DNA from: Bacteroidota bacterium
GTDB taxonomy: Bacteria; Bacteroidota; Bacteroidia; Bacteroidales; VadinHA17
Direction of reading: 5' to 3'
DNA: 32,030 nt
Assembly (NCBI GenBank): GCA_003250475.1
Contig: QKGI01000004.1
Span: 1 to 32,030 of the forward strand
The notes under the pieces were generated by a model. That model was not told the origin of the DNA. It saw only the letters and a list, made by a program, of their open reading frames with translations, and did no database searches. Below are positions 25,964 to 32,030 of the stretch, piece after piece; within the stretch, counting starts at the first letter, position 1, and every line of letters starts with the position of its first letter. Made by a program: the position numbers and the translations under genes.

Positions 25964-27304
25964 TCAGATCATACCATAAACGAGTCCTGCTACTGTTGAG
26001 AGAACAACCACCAGTACCACATAGACGGCGGTTTTCTGTGTACCTATTATACCTCTGATCACCAGCATATTAGGAAGAGAGAGCGATGGACCTGCCAGTA
26101 ACAGTGCCAATGCCGGGCCTTTACCCATGCCTGACGCTATCAAACCCTGCAGGATTGGTACCTCGGTCAGGGTGGCAAAATACATGAATGCACCTATTAC
26201 CGATGCAAAAAGATTTGAAAACAGGGAATTACCTCCTACCAGCGAACTTATCCATTCATTGGGGATGACACCGGCGATTGTTGTTCCGTCATGTGTGGAG
26301 CCAAGAAGAAACCCTGCTATAACCACACCGCCGGCAAGAAGAGGCATTATCTGTTTTGCAAAGCCCCATGACGAAAGAGTCCACTCCCTGTTCTCCTCAT
26401 CGTTTTTGTCAAGGAGTGTTATGACGCTCAGGGCTGCGATTCCTGTAAGTACAGGCACAAGAGGCCTGATCCTGGCGCTATCGATCATCATACCGGAGAG
26501 GAGGGCCGACAGGCCCGTTACGATCACGGCAGCGACTACCCATTGCCATCTGATCTTAAGTATCCTTACCAGCGACCATGCAAGGATAAGACTGAGAAAG
26601 CCGGTTATGTACCATTTATATGACCATATGACATACCATGCACCCGAGGTGTCACCCTGTGACGGGGCGCCCCAGTTGGCAAAAACAAGTATGAGAACGA
26701 GGGTAAAGAAGTGCGTCATCGTTTGCCAGACAGGACGTTTCTCAGGCGGTGCCTGTATATTCATCTGCTCCTCTTTTTTCTGTTTCTCTTCCTTCCTGTA
26801 AATGAGGGCCATAACAAGCCCGATAACCACACTGAAGAGAACAGCCCCGATGACCCTGGCAATACCCATCTCAAAACCGAGAATTCTCGCCGTGAGAATG
26901 ATGGCAAGGATATTAATAGCTGGGCCTGAATAGAGGAAGGCTATTGCGGGTCCTAATCCGGCACCCCGTTTATGGATGCTCGAAAAGAGCGGGAGGATAG
27001 TGCAGGAACAGACCGCCAGTATTGTCCCTGATACTGCAGCAACCGAGTATGCCAGCCACTTCTTTGCGTTTGCACCGAAATACCTGATAACTGATCCCTG
27101 GCTGACGAATACAGCTATCACTCCGGCAATGAAAAATGCAGGCAGAAGGCAAAGGATAACATGCTCTCGCGCATACCATTTAACAAGATCAAGTGCAGCA
27201 CTTATTGCTGTTGTGAAACGGACGCTTTCCGCCGGCAGGAAAAATGCAAATACAAAAACCGCGGTGATCCATGCAAGGATCTTAATTTCTTTCTTTGTTT
27301 CCAT
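25964..27304 (-). CDS. arsP: ArsP-type permease
   Basis: A 446-residue membrane protein of the DUF318/ArsP permease family, with about ten hydrophobic segments. The family signature is AVCSCTILPLFSS with Cys99 and Cys101, followed by GPAIAFLYSGPAINILAI; a second GPSLSLPNMLVIRG motif is near the C-terminus. Known ArsP proteins export trivalent methylated and aromatic arsenicals. The pairing with arsM in the same operon supports export of methylarsenite. It is longer than the Campylobacter protein because of an extra Lys/Glu-rich cytoplasmic loop near 170-190 and a longer centre. Confidence 0.9.
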   Translation of the reverse strand: METKKEIKILAWITAVFVFAFFLPAESVRFTTAISAALDLVKWYAREHVILCLLPAFFIAGVIAVFVSQGSVIRYFGANAKKWLAYSVAAVSGTILAVCSCTILPLFSSIHKRGAGLGPAIAFLYSGPAINILAIILTARILGFEMGIARVIGAVLFSVVIGLVMALIYRKEEKQKKEEQMNIQAPPEKRPVWQTMTHFFTLVLILVFANWGAPSQGDTSGAWYVIWSYKWYITGFLSLILAWSLVRILKIRWQWVVAAVIVTGLSALLSGMMIDSARIRPLVPVLTGIAALSVITLLDKNDEENREWTLSSWGFAKQIMPLLAGGVVIAGFLLGSTHDGTTIAGVIPNEWISSLVGGNSLFSNLFASVIGAFMYFATLTEVPILQGLIASGMGKGPALALLLAGPSLSLPNMLVIRGIIGTQKTAVYVVLVVVLSTVAGLVYGMI

Positions 27305-27354
27305 CTGAAAATGAATATTTCAATATTGTAAACCTATGACACCGTTCCTGCCGG

Positions 27355-28053
27355 TCAAAAGAAGACAGTAATGATATACCATATACCAACAATGATAAAA
27401 AGCACCGCGACAACCCTCCTGAACCATAACTCAAAGAGCCTGACACGGTTGTAAAACCTCCCTACATTACCTATTGCATAGGCTATCAGCCATGCGAAGA
27501 CAATAACAGGTATCCCGGTGGCAATGGCAAAGATTACAGGCAGGTAAAGACCCTCCGGGCTTGCCACAGTCATCGGGATCAACATGGCAAAATAGAGAAC
27601 ACCGCTATAAGGACAGAATGCAAGTGCAAATAAGACACCGAGGAGAAGTGTATTAAGATAACTCTTACGTCCTCTCTCCCCTACCTTATCTGTCAGCGAG
27701 CCTACCCCAGGCAGGTTTATCCTGATAATATCAAGCATGAACATGCCTATAATAATGAGCAACGGCCCCAGCAGCTTCTCTCCCCAGCGCTGGAACCAAC
27801 CGGAGATATCCATCTGGCTGGCGCCAAAGTAGATAATGAGTGCAAGAGCAGTATAACTTATTGCCCTGCCGAGAGTGTACACAAGTCCGTTTAAGAAAAC
27901 CCTCCGTCTGTCCTCAAGGTCGCGGCTGATGAATCCGATGGCTGATATGTTGGTTGCCAGCGGACAGGGGCTGATGGCAGTCATCAGTCCCAGCAGGGCT
28001 GCAGTCAGAAATGAATAGTGGGAATTCTCGAGTATGCTCTGAAGTATCTCCAT
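27355..28053 (-). CDS. arsG: CcdA/DsbD-like membrane protein ArsG
   Basis: A 232-residue membrane protein with six helices and the two Cys-Pro motifs of CcdA/DsbD electron carriers: SPCPLATN (Cys30) and FCPYSG (Cys147). Such proteins move thiol electrons across the membrane. In Bacteroides ars operons the homologue is called ArsG and has been associated with resistance to aromatic arsenicals together with ArsE and ArsF (recalled, not checked). It starts 3 bp from the stop of arsF, so the two are probably coupled. Its likely task is to pass reducing power from ArsE in the cytoplasm to ArsF outside. Confidence 0.85.
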   Translation of the reverse strand: MEILQSILENSHYSFLTAALLGLMTAISPCPLATNISAIGFISRDLEDRRRVFLNGLVYTLGRAISYTALALIIYFGASQMDISGWFQRWGEKLLGPLLIIIGMFMLDIIRINLPGVGSLTDKVGERGRKSYLNTLLLGVLFALAFCPYSGVLYFAMLIPMTVASPEGLYLPVIFAIATGIPVIVFAWLIAYAIGNVGRFYNRVRLFELWFRRVVAVLFIIVGIWYIITVFF

Positions 28054-28056
28054 GGC

Positions 28057-28506
28057 TTATTTCTCAGCCTTCAGAAGCGGGTCAATGGCTTTCTTCAACG
28101 CCTCCCTCAGCTTCTCAGGCTTGGTCCTTGCATACATGAACCCCTCACTTGTCAGGTCAACCCTTGTGTCACCGCTGACAACAAGGAGGCACTGGCCTGT
28201 AGCACTGACTCTTTCAGCAACCGCCTCATTCTCCTTGTTTTCTAAATTCAGTGTCCTGAAAACAACTTTCCCGGAACTGATCTCATCGGGATAAAGTTCA
28301 TTAACTGCATCGCGTGAGACATTTTCAACAGCCTGGCATGTAACACACCGCCTGGTAAGATGAAAATAATAAACCTCTACACTGTTGCCGGAAGTGGCAG
28401 TAATCATCTTTTCCTGCGCTGGTTCAACGTCGCGGAAGGCAAACAATGCCGCAACAGCGGCTAACACAATAATACTGGCAAGAATGACAGGAAAATGCTT
28501 TTTCAT
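28057..28506 (-). CDS. arsF: Membrane-anchored thiol protein ArsF
   Basis: A 149-residue protein with an uncleaved or cleaved N-terminal hydrophobic segment (8-24) and a periplasmic domain. It has CVTC at 54-57 in VYYFHLTRRCVTCQAVE and a further Cys in GQCLLVV, giving a thioredoxin-like fold. Homologues are annotated as the ArsF subunit of a nitrophenyl-arsenical reductase system in Bacteroidetes. Gene order arsE-arsF-arsG supports that name. It would be the outer-side partner of ArsG. Exact chemistry is not shown by the sequence. Confidence 0.82.
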   Translation of the reverse strand: MKKHFPVILASIIVLAAVAALFAFRDVEPAQEKMITATSGNSVEVYYFHLTRRCVTCQAVENVSRDAVNELYPDEISSGKVVFRTLNLENKENEAVAERVSATGQCLLVVSGDTRVDLTSEGFMYARTKPEKLREALKKAIDPLLKAEK

Positions 28507-28517
28507 ATCTGTACGAT

Positions 28518-28751
28518 TTATTTGATTAGTAGTTTCTCAATCTCGTCAGCTGATGGCACCCGTCCCTTAACCACCACCTTCTCATCAATAACAAGGGCAG
28601 GAGTTGATATCACCCCATAACTCATTATCGCCATGATATCTTCAACCTTGACAATAGTAGCGTCTATCGCATTCCGCTCCACAACCTCGCGGGTCAGTTT
28701 CTCAAGGGTTTTGCACTTCGGGCAACCAGTTCCCAATACTTTTATTTCCAT
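28518..28751 (-). CDS. arsE: Small redox-active disulfide protein ArsE
   Basis: A 77-residue cytoplasmic thioredoxin-fold protein. The active site GTGCPKC has Cys10 and Cys13, and the cis-Pro segment GVISTPALVID closes the fold, as in the redox-active disulfide protein 2 family. It lies 11 bp before arsF and follows arsR by 53 bp. In the ars context it probably supplies or takes thiol electrons for ArsG/ArsF, or reduces ArsC. Confidence 0.88.
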   Translation of the reverse strand: MEIKVLGTGCPKCKTLEKLTREVVERNAIDATIVKVEDIMAIMSYGVISTPALVIDEKVVVKGRVPSADEIEKLLIK

Positions 28752-28804
28752 TTTTATAAGTTGTTAGTATTTCGTCTTAATACGAAATATTGATTTAAAA
28801 ATTT

Positions 28805-29113
28805 TTAACGATCAAAAAAAACACCCAGTAGTTTGCTGGCTTCATCCCATTTCTCTCGGTTGATGCAATACTTAATGTAGGGGGGATTTATCTCCCCCTG
28901 GATGAGACCGGCTTTTTTAAGCTCCTTCAGATGCTCGGAGAGCGTAGAACGGGCAATCGGCAACTCCTCGGCCATGTCACCGCTGTAACAGCATTTGTCA
29001 AGGTTATTTGCCAGGAAGTCCATAACGAAGACCCGTACCGGATGGGACAGCGCCTTGGCGTATCTTGCAAGCTTCTCCTGCTCTGCCGTATAGTATTTTC
29101 TTTTTGTCTGCAT
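28805..29113 (-). CDS. arsR: ArsR-family arsenic-responsive repressor
   Basis: A 102-residue winged-helix repressor. The recognition region is LPIARSTLSEHLKELKKAGLI, followed by the wing INPPYIKYCIN. Candidate As(III)-binding thiols are Cys41 and Cys42 in DKCCYSGDM, just before the DNA-binding helices, and Cys83 in the wing; this differs from the CxC of plasmid R773 ArsR but matches Bacteroides-type proteins. The frame is open to 29173, but the promoter and operator lie between 29124 and 29178. The ATG at 29113 is therefore the right start. It is the first gene of the operon and should repress its own promoter. Confidence 0.92.
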   Translation of the reverse strand: MQTKRKYYTAEQEKLARYAKALSHPVRVFVMDFLANNLDKCCYSGDMAEELPIARSTLSEHLKELKKAGLIQGEINPPYIKYCINREKWDEASKLLGVFFDR

Positions 29114-29123
29114 CGTCACCAAA

Positions 29124-29139
29124 TCATTTCGGGAAATGA
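29124..29139. promoter_or_regulatory. Probable ArsR operator
   Basis: TCATTTC-GG-GAAATGA is a perfect inverted repeat with 7 bp arms and a 2 bp centre, 10 bp upstream of the arsR start codon. It covers the predicted transcription start just downstream of the -7 box, the place where a repressor blocks initiation. Size and symmetry fit a winged-helix ArsR dimer. Confidence 0.65.
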
Positions 29140-29144
29140 CGAAA

Positions 29145-29178
29145 CAAAAGTAATCATTTTTGGAATTCGTCATACAAA
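29145..29178 (-). promoter_or_regulatory. Promoter of the ars operon
   Basis: On the minus strand TTTG (29175-29178) and TACTTTTG (29145-29152) fit the Bacteroidetes -33 and -7 elements, 22 bp apart, which is slightly wide. Transcription would start near 29140, next to the palindromic operator and about 27 bases before the arsR ATG. Confidence 0.58.
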
Positions 29179-29308
29179 CCGGAAGATTTTTTGAAAAATA
29201 TAATGCAGTACCTGGAGTCCCGGAACATCACGGAAGGCCTGGCCTGTCTGAAGACTGGTTCCGGCCCCTCAGAAATGAAGGTGTAAAACAGCTGTACAGC
29301 AGATTGCA

Positions 29309-29342
29309 TTTCATTTTCACTTTCACTAAATTTCACATTTCA
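29309..29342 (+). repeat. Five TTTCA motifs before the racemase-like gene
   Basis: TTTCA occurs at 29309, 29315, 29321, 29331 and 29338, within 34 bp, directly upstream of the gene at 29363. The 249 bp between arsR and this gene otherwise contain the ars promoter and operator and no gene. It may be simple sequence or a binding site for a regulator of the racemase-amidotransferase pair. I see no TAnnTTTG promoter here. Confidence 0.5.
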
Positions 29343-29362
29343 TTGATAACCCATTGACCCAG

Positions 29363-30844
29363 ATGAAATCTTCGGACCATTCTCCCTGCCCCAGGTCTCT
29401 TCTCCTGCCCCTTGCTGTCGTTTTATTTTTTTCCGGATGTAACCGTCAATCTGACATAAAAGATGTAATCCGCAACGACAGGAGCAGCTTTTATTATATT
29501 GACTTTGAGAACTACCCGACAGGTAACAGTTCACTGCCTGTAGGGGTCTTCGACTCCGGTACCGGGGGACTCTCAGTGCTGGCAGATATCGTAAAGGAGG
29601 AGGGTCTGGCAAATGAATCTTTCATATTCCTGGGAGATCTGGCTAACATGCCTTATGGGAGCTATTCACTGGAAAACAATACATCTCTGTTGATCGAACA
29701 TGTGATTAAGGATGTTCAGTTTCTGCTTGGCAACAAGTATTACCGGAGAGGGGACTCAAAAGAGTATATGTCAGACAAGAGCCCGGTGAAGGCTATTGTC
29801 ATTGCGTGCAACACTGCAACAGCATATGCACTGGATACTGTAAGAGACTTCCTTGAAGATGCAGAGGTTGATCTGGATGTGATAGGAGTAATTGATGCCG
29901 GTGCACTCGGCGCGTTTGGCAGTTTCTCTCCTGGTGAGAACGGAAGCATAGCTGTTCTGGCTACTGACGGTACCGTGAAGTCCGGTGCCTATCCTGCAGC
30001 AATAAGGTCTATAAACATCGCCGACGGTCAGGAGGAGGTGATACAGGTATTCCAACAGGCCGGTATCGGTATTGCTGAGTCAATTGATGAAACCAGGGAT
30101 GCCATCGACAGGAAAGCTACAGTCCCCAGGCCGGAATACAGAGGCCCATCCGAGACAGGGGAAGGCGACATGTTTATTGACCCTGCACTCTGGGCCCGGT
30201 ATGACTTCAACCTTGACAAAGGAGCGTTGCTCTTCGAGGGTGATATCACAAACCCGCATAACATTCAGATCAACTCTGTTGAGAATTATATCAAATTCCA
30301 TATGGTCTCCCTGATGGAAAAGATAAGGAAGACAGAGGGAGCTCAGCCCCTTAACTCGGTTGTTCTGGCATGTACCCATTACCCTTTCTTCAGTGACACT
30401 TTCCGTTCAGAACTCCTCCGGTTAAGAGATCTGTGCGAAGATGGTGAATATATCTACCGTCAGCTCATTTCGGAAGACTTCATCATTGTCAACCCGTCAT
30501 CGGTTGTGGCAGAGCAATTGTACACACTCCTGTCCGGGAAGGGACTACTCAACACCGAAGGGGGATCTGCCAGTGAATTTTACATAAGTGTCCCGAACCT
30601 CCGGAACAGGAAAGCCAGCCTTCGTGAAGACGGCTCCTTCACCTACGAGTACAAGTACGGCCGGAGGGCCGGAGAAATCAAGGAATATGTAAAAGCAGTG
30701 CCGTTCAGCAGGAATACTATTCCCGGGGACATCCTGGAACGTCTGCGACTCCAGATTCCGGACGTATATGACATGATGACTGTCTTCGACGGTGAAAACC
30801 CAAAGACGCAATTTCTGACCCCTGAAGAACGCATAGTAAAGTAA
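29363..30844 (+). CDS. Lipoprotein of the aspartate/glutamate racemase (MurI) family
   Basis: A 493-residue protein. The N-terminus is a lipoprotein signal (hydrophobic residues 12-24, lipobox FSGC, Cys26). The MurI core follows: VGVFDSGTGGLSVL (60-73, Asp64, Ser65), FLGDLANMPYGSYS (89-102), catalytic Cys149 in VIACNTATA, LATDGTVKSGAYP (199-211) and second catalytic Cys337 in VLACTHYPFF. The usual family is about 260 residues and cytoplasmic. Here an insertion at about 240-305 separates the last motifs, and about 110 residues follow the core. Both Cys of the two-base racemase mechanism are present. The frame opens with TTG at 29354, but the ATG at 29363 is the better start. The partner gene is 35 bp downstream. 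Substrate is inferred to be glutamate, aspartate or a conjugate. Confidence 0.88.
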   Translation: MKSSDHSPCPRSLLLPLAVVLFFSGCNRQSDIKDVIRNDRSSFYYIDFENYPTGNSSLPVGVFDSGTGGLSVLADIVKEEGLANESFIFLGDLANMPYGSYSLENNTSLLIEHVIKDVQFLLGNKYYRRGDSKEYMSDKSPVKAIVIACNTATAYALDTVRDFLEDAEVDLDVIGVIDAGALGAFGSFSPGENGSIAVLATDGTVKSGAYPAAIRSINIADGQEEVIQVFQQAGIGIAESIDETRDAIDRKATVPRPEYRGPSETGEGDMFIDPALWARYDFNLDKGALLFEGDITNPHNIQINSVENYIKFHMVSLMEKIRKTEGAQPLNSVVLACTHYPFFSDTFRSELLRLRDLCEDGEYIYRQLISEDFIIVNPSSVVAEQLYTLLSGKGLLNTEGGSASEFYISVPNLRNRKASLREDGSFTYEYKYGRRAGEIKEYVKAVPFSRNTIPGDILERLRLQIPDVYDMMTVFDGENPKTQFLTPEERIVK

Positions 30845-30879
30845 TAAGATTTGCATTAAACTGATAAATAACAACCACC

Positions 30880-32013
30880 ATGAAGAAGCTAATACTCATT
30901 CTTGCATTTATTCCTCTGCTTGTCTCTCTGACTGCCCAGGATTTTTTCAGGGAGGATTTCAGCAAGGAAAAAAAATATCTCCTTCTTGACAATCCTACTG
31001 TTGACATTATCGAGGTGGTGAGCTTCCTGGTTGACAGGGGCATCCTTGATATAGACCTTAATAAAGTTGAATTTGTAGGAGTGTATCATTCAAGCCAGGA
31101 ATATGACTTTAAGAAGAGTGCCGATTACATTGCTGAAAACGGCCTGAAGTCTTTCCATCTTCATGAGGTTGTGGGAGCCCTGTCCGAAGATATGCTGTAC
31201 CGTCAGAACAAATGCAGTGACGATTTCCGGCGATTATTCGAGAACTCCGTGGGTATTATCTTCTTCGGAGGACAGGATATCCCTCCTGCTGTTTACGGTG
31301 AGGAGAACTGGTATTCCAAGACCACCGACCCGGGGAGGCATTACTTCGAGGTGAGCCTGCTATTCCATCTGCTTGGTGGAACACGTAACACATCCTTTAA
31401 GTCGTTTCTAAGCGAGAACCCGGGATATATGGTCACAGGATTCTGCCTGGGCATGCAGTCGATGAACGTCGCTGCCGGCGGTACATTATACCAGGATATT
31501 CCTGCGCAGATATACGACAAACACACGCCGGAAACAATCGTGGAGACAGGTCGCAGTAACCTTCACCGCAATTACTGGCAGAGCATAAAGGAGGGACCTG
31601 ACTACATGGGAGCAAATATCCATCCGGTACAATTCACGGACAATGATTTCTTCACCTCGGTCATAAAGGTTCCTGCCAGGCTCAGGCCGCTTGTTTACAG
31701 CCATCATCACCAGTCGCTGAAGAATGTCGCTGCCAGTTTTACAGTCACCGCATTGTCAGACGACGGCAAGGTCGTCGAAGGGATAGCTCATGTGAAATAT
31801 CCAAACGTATTCTCGGTTCAGTTCCACCCCGAAGTATCGGCGCTCTATGAGGACCGTGCGAAGGTCAGGTTTACCCCGGAGGATGAACTGACCACACTAC
31901 ATTCGATGCTCGACAAAAAGAGCCTCAAATTCCACAAAAAATACTGGGGGCATATCTCCGCAGTGATAATGAATAATGTTACCACAGCCGGGACTGCAAA
32001 AAAGAAACAGTAA
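30880..32013 (+). CDS. Exported class I amidotransferase-like protein (peptidase C26)
   Basis: A 377-residue protein with a signal peptide (MKKLILILAFIPLLVSLTAQ, cleavage near 19-20). The core resembles gamma-glutamyl-GABA hydrolase (PuuD) and gamma-glutamyl hydrolases: FFGGQDIPPAVYGEE (128-142), nucleophile Cys189 in TGFCLGMQSMNVAAGG, YSHHHQSLKNVA (273-284), and His316-Pro-Glu318 in SVQFHPEVS. The Cys-His-Glu triad is complete. It probably cleaves gamma-glutamyl bonds outside the cytoplasm. A stretch of about 115 residues before the core is not part of the usual fold. It follows the racemase-like lipoprotein by 35 bp on the same strand, so the two are likely one operon. Confidence 0.88.
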   Translation: MKKLILILAFIPLLVSLTAQDFFREDFSKEKKYLLLDNPTVDIIEVVSFLVDRGILDIDLNKVEFVGVYHSSQEYDFKKSADYIAENGLKSFHLHEVVGALSEDMLYRQNKCSDDFRRLFENSVGIIFFGGQDIPPAVYGEENWYSKTTDPGRHYFEVSLLFHLLGGTRNTSFKSFLSENPGYMVTGFCLGMQSMNVAAGGTLYQDIPAQIYDKHTPETIVETGRSNLHRNYWQSIKEGPDYMGANIHPVQFTDNDFFTSVIKVPARLRPLVYSHHHQSLKNVAASFTVTALSDDGKVVEGIAHVKYPNVFSVQFHPEVSALYEDRAKVRFTPEDELTTLHSMLDKKSLKFHKKYWGHISAVIMNNVTTAGTAKKKQ

Positions 32014-32030
32014 TTAAGAATTTTGTGCCG

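Noticed and set aside
26127-26801. Long open frame of 224 codons antisense to arsP
   Set aside because: The product is Arg/Thr/Pro/Ser-rich as expected for the mirror of a hydrophobic gene, while the opposite frame is a clear ArsP with family motifs.
29363-30844. The racemase-like gene as the housekeeping murI
   Set aside because: It has a lipoprotein signal, nearly twice the length and a long insertion; the housekeeping enzyme is cytoplasmic and probably encoded elsewhere.
1-32030. Mobile elements, attachment sites, rRNA, tRNA or a replication origin
   Set aside because: I found no transposase, integrase, terminal inverted repeats, RNA gene signatures or DnaA-box cluster when reading both strands.

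Overview
The window looks like chromosomal DNA of a Bacteroidetes (Bacteroidales/Marinilabiliales-type) bacterium. The evidence is the gene content (a DoxX-redoxin protein of the BT_3928 type next to tpiA, folP next to a CdaA-type cyclase, an ECF sigma factor divergent from uvrA, an ars operon with the Bacteroides-style arsE-arsF-arsG set), lipoprotein signals ending in a short lipobox, and several -7 boxes of the Bacteroidetes form TAnnTTTG. Nothing indicates a prophage, plasmid, insertion sequence, CRISPR array, rRNA or tRNA.

Layout. 1-1811: the tail of an unknown plus-strand gene, then a minus-strand pair folP-cdaA. 1979-9181: a plus-strand operon tmk, DoxX-redoxin, tpiA and a 1497-residue exported protein of unknown function. 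9178-10454: a YfcE-type phosphodiesterase (-) and rsmE (+). 10457-11713: a minus-strand cluster of SPFH/band-7 membrane protein, Arc-like ribbon-helix-helix protein and zinc-ribbon protein. 11801-16433: a methyltransferase (+) followed by two minus-strand lipoprotein gluzincin peptidases. 16600-17490: an ECF sigma factor, a 67-codon companion gene and their terminator. 17676-20440: uvrA, with a frameshift 32 codons before its ancestral stop. 20454-22895: a Cys-type sulfatase (-) and a DUF1295 membrane protein (+).

23084-29178 is one arsenic resistance locus on the minus strand, in transcription order arsR, arsE, arsF, arsG, arsP, a rhodanese-like gene, arsC, arsM, acr3. It has a recognisable promoter and a palindromic ArsR operator at its head. 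The set covers sensing, arsenate reduction, arsenite efflux, arsenite methylation, and probable export of organoarsenicals.

29363-32013 carries the most unusual pair: a lipoprotein with a complete glutamate/aspartate racemase (MurI-like) active site, followed 35 bp later by an exported class I glutamine-amidotransferase-like (peptidase C26) protein. Both families normally work in the cytoplasm. Here both carry export signals and keep their catalytic residues, which suggests an undescribed envelope pathway acting on glutamate or gamma-glutamyl compounds. This pair and the fresh-looking uvrA deletion are the observations most worth following up.
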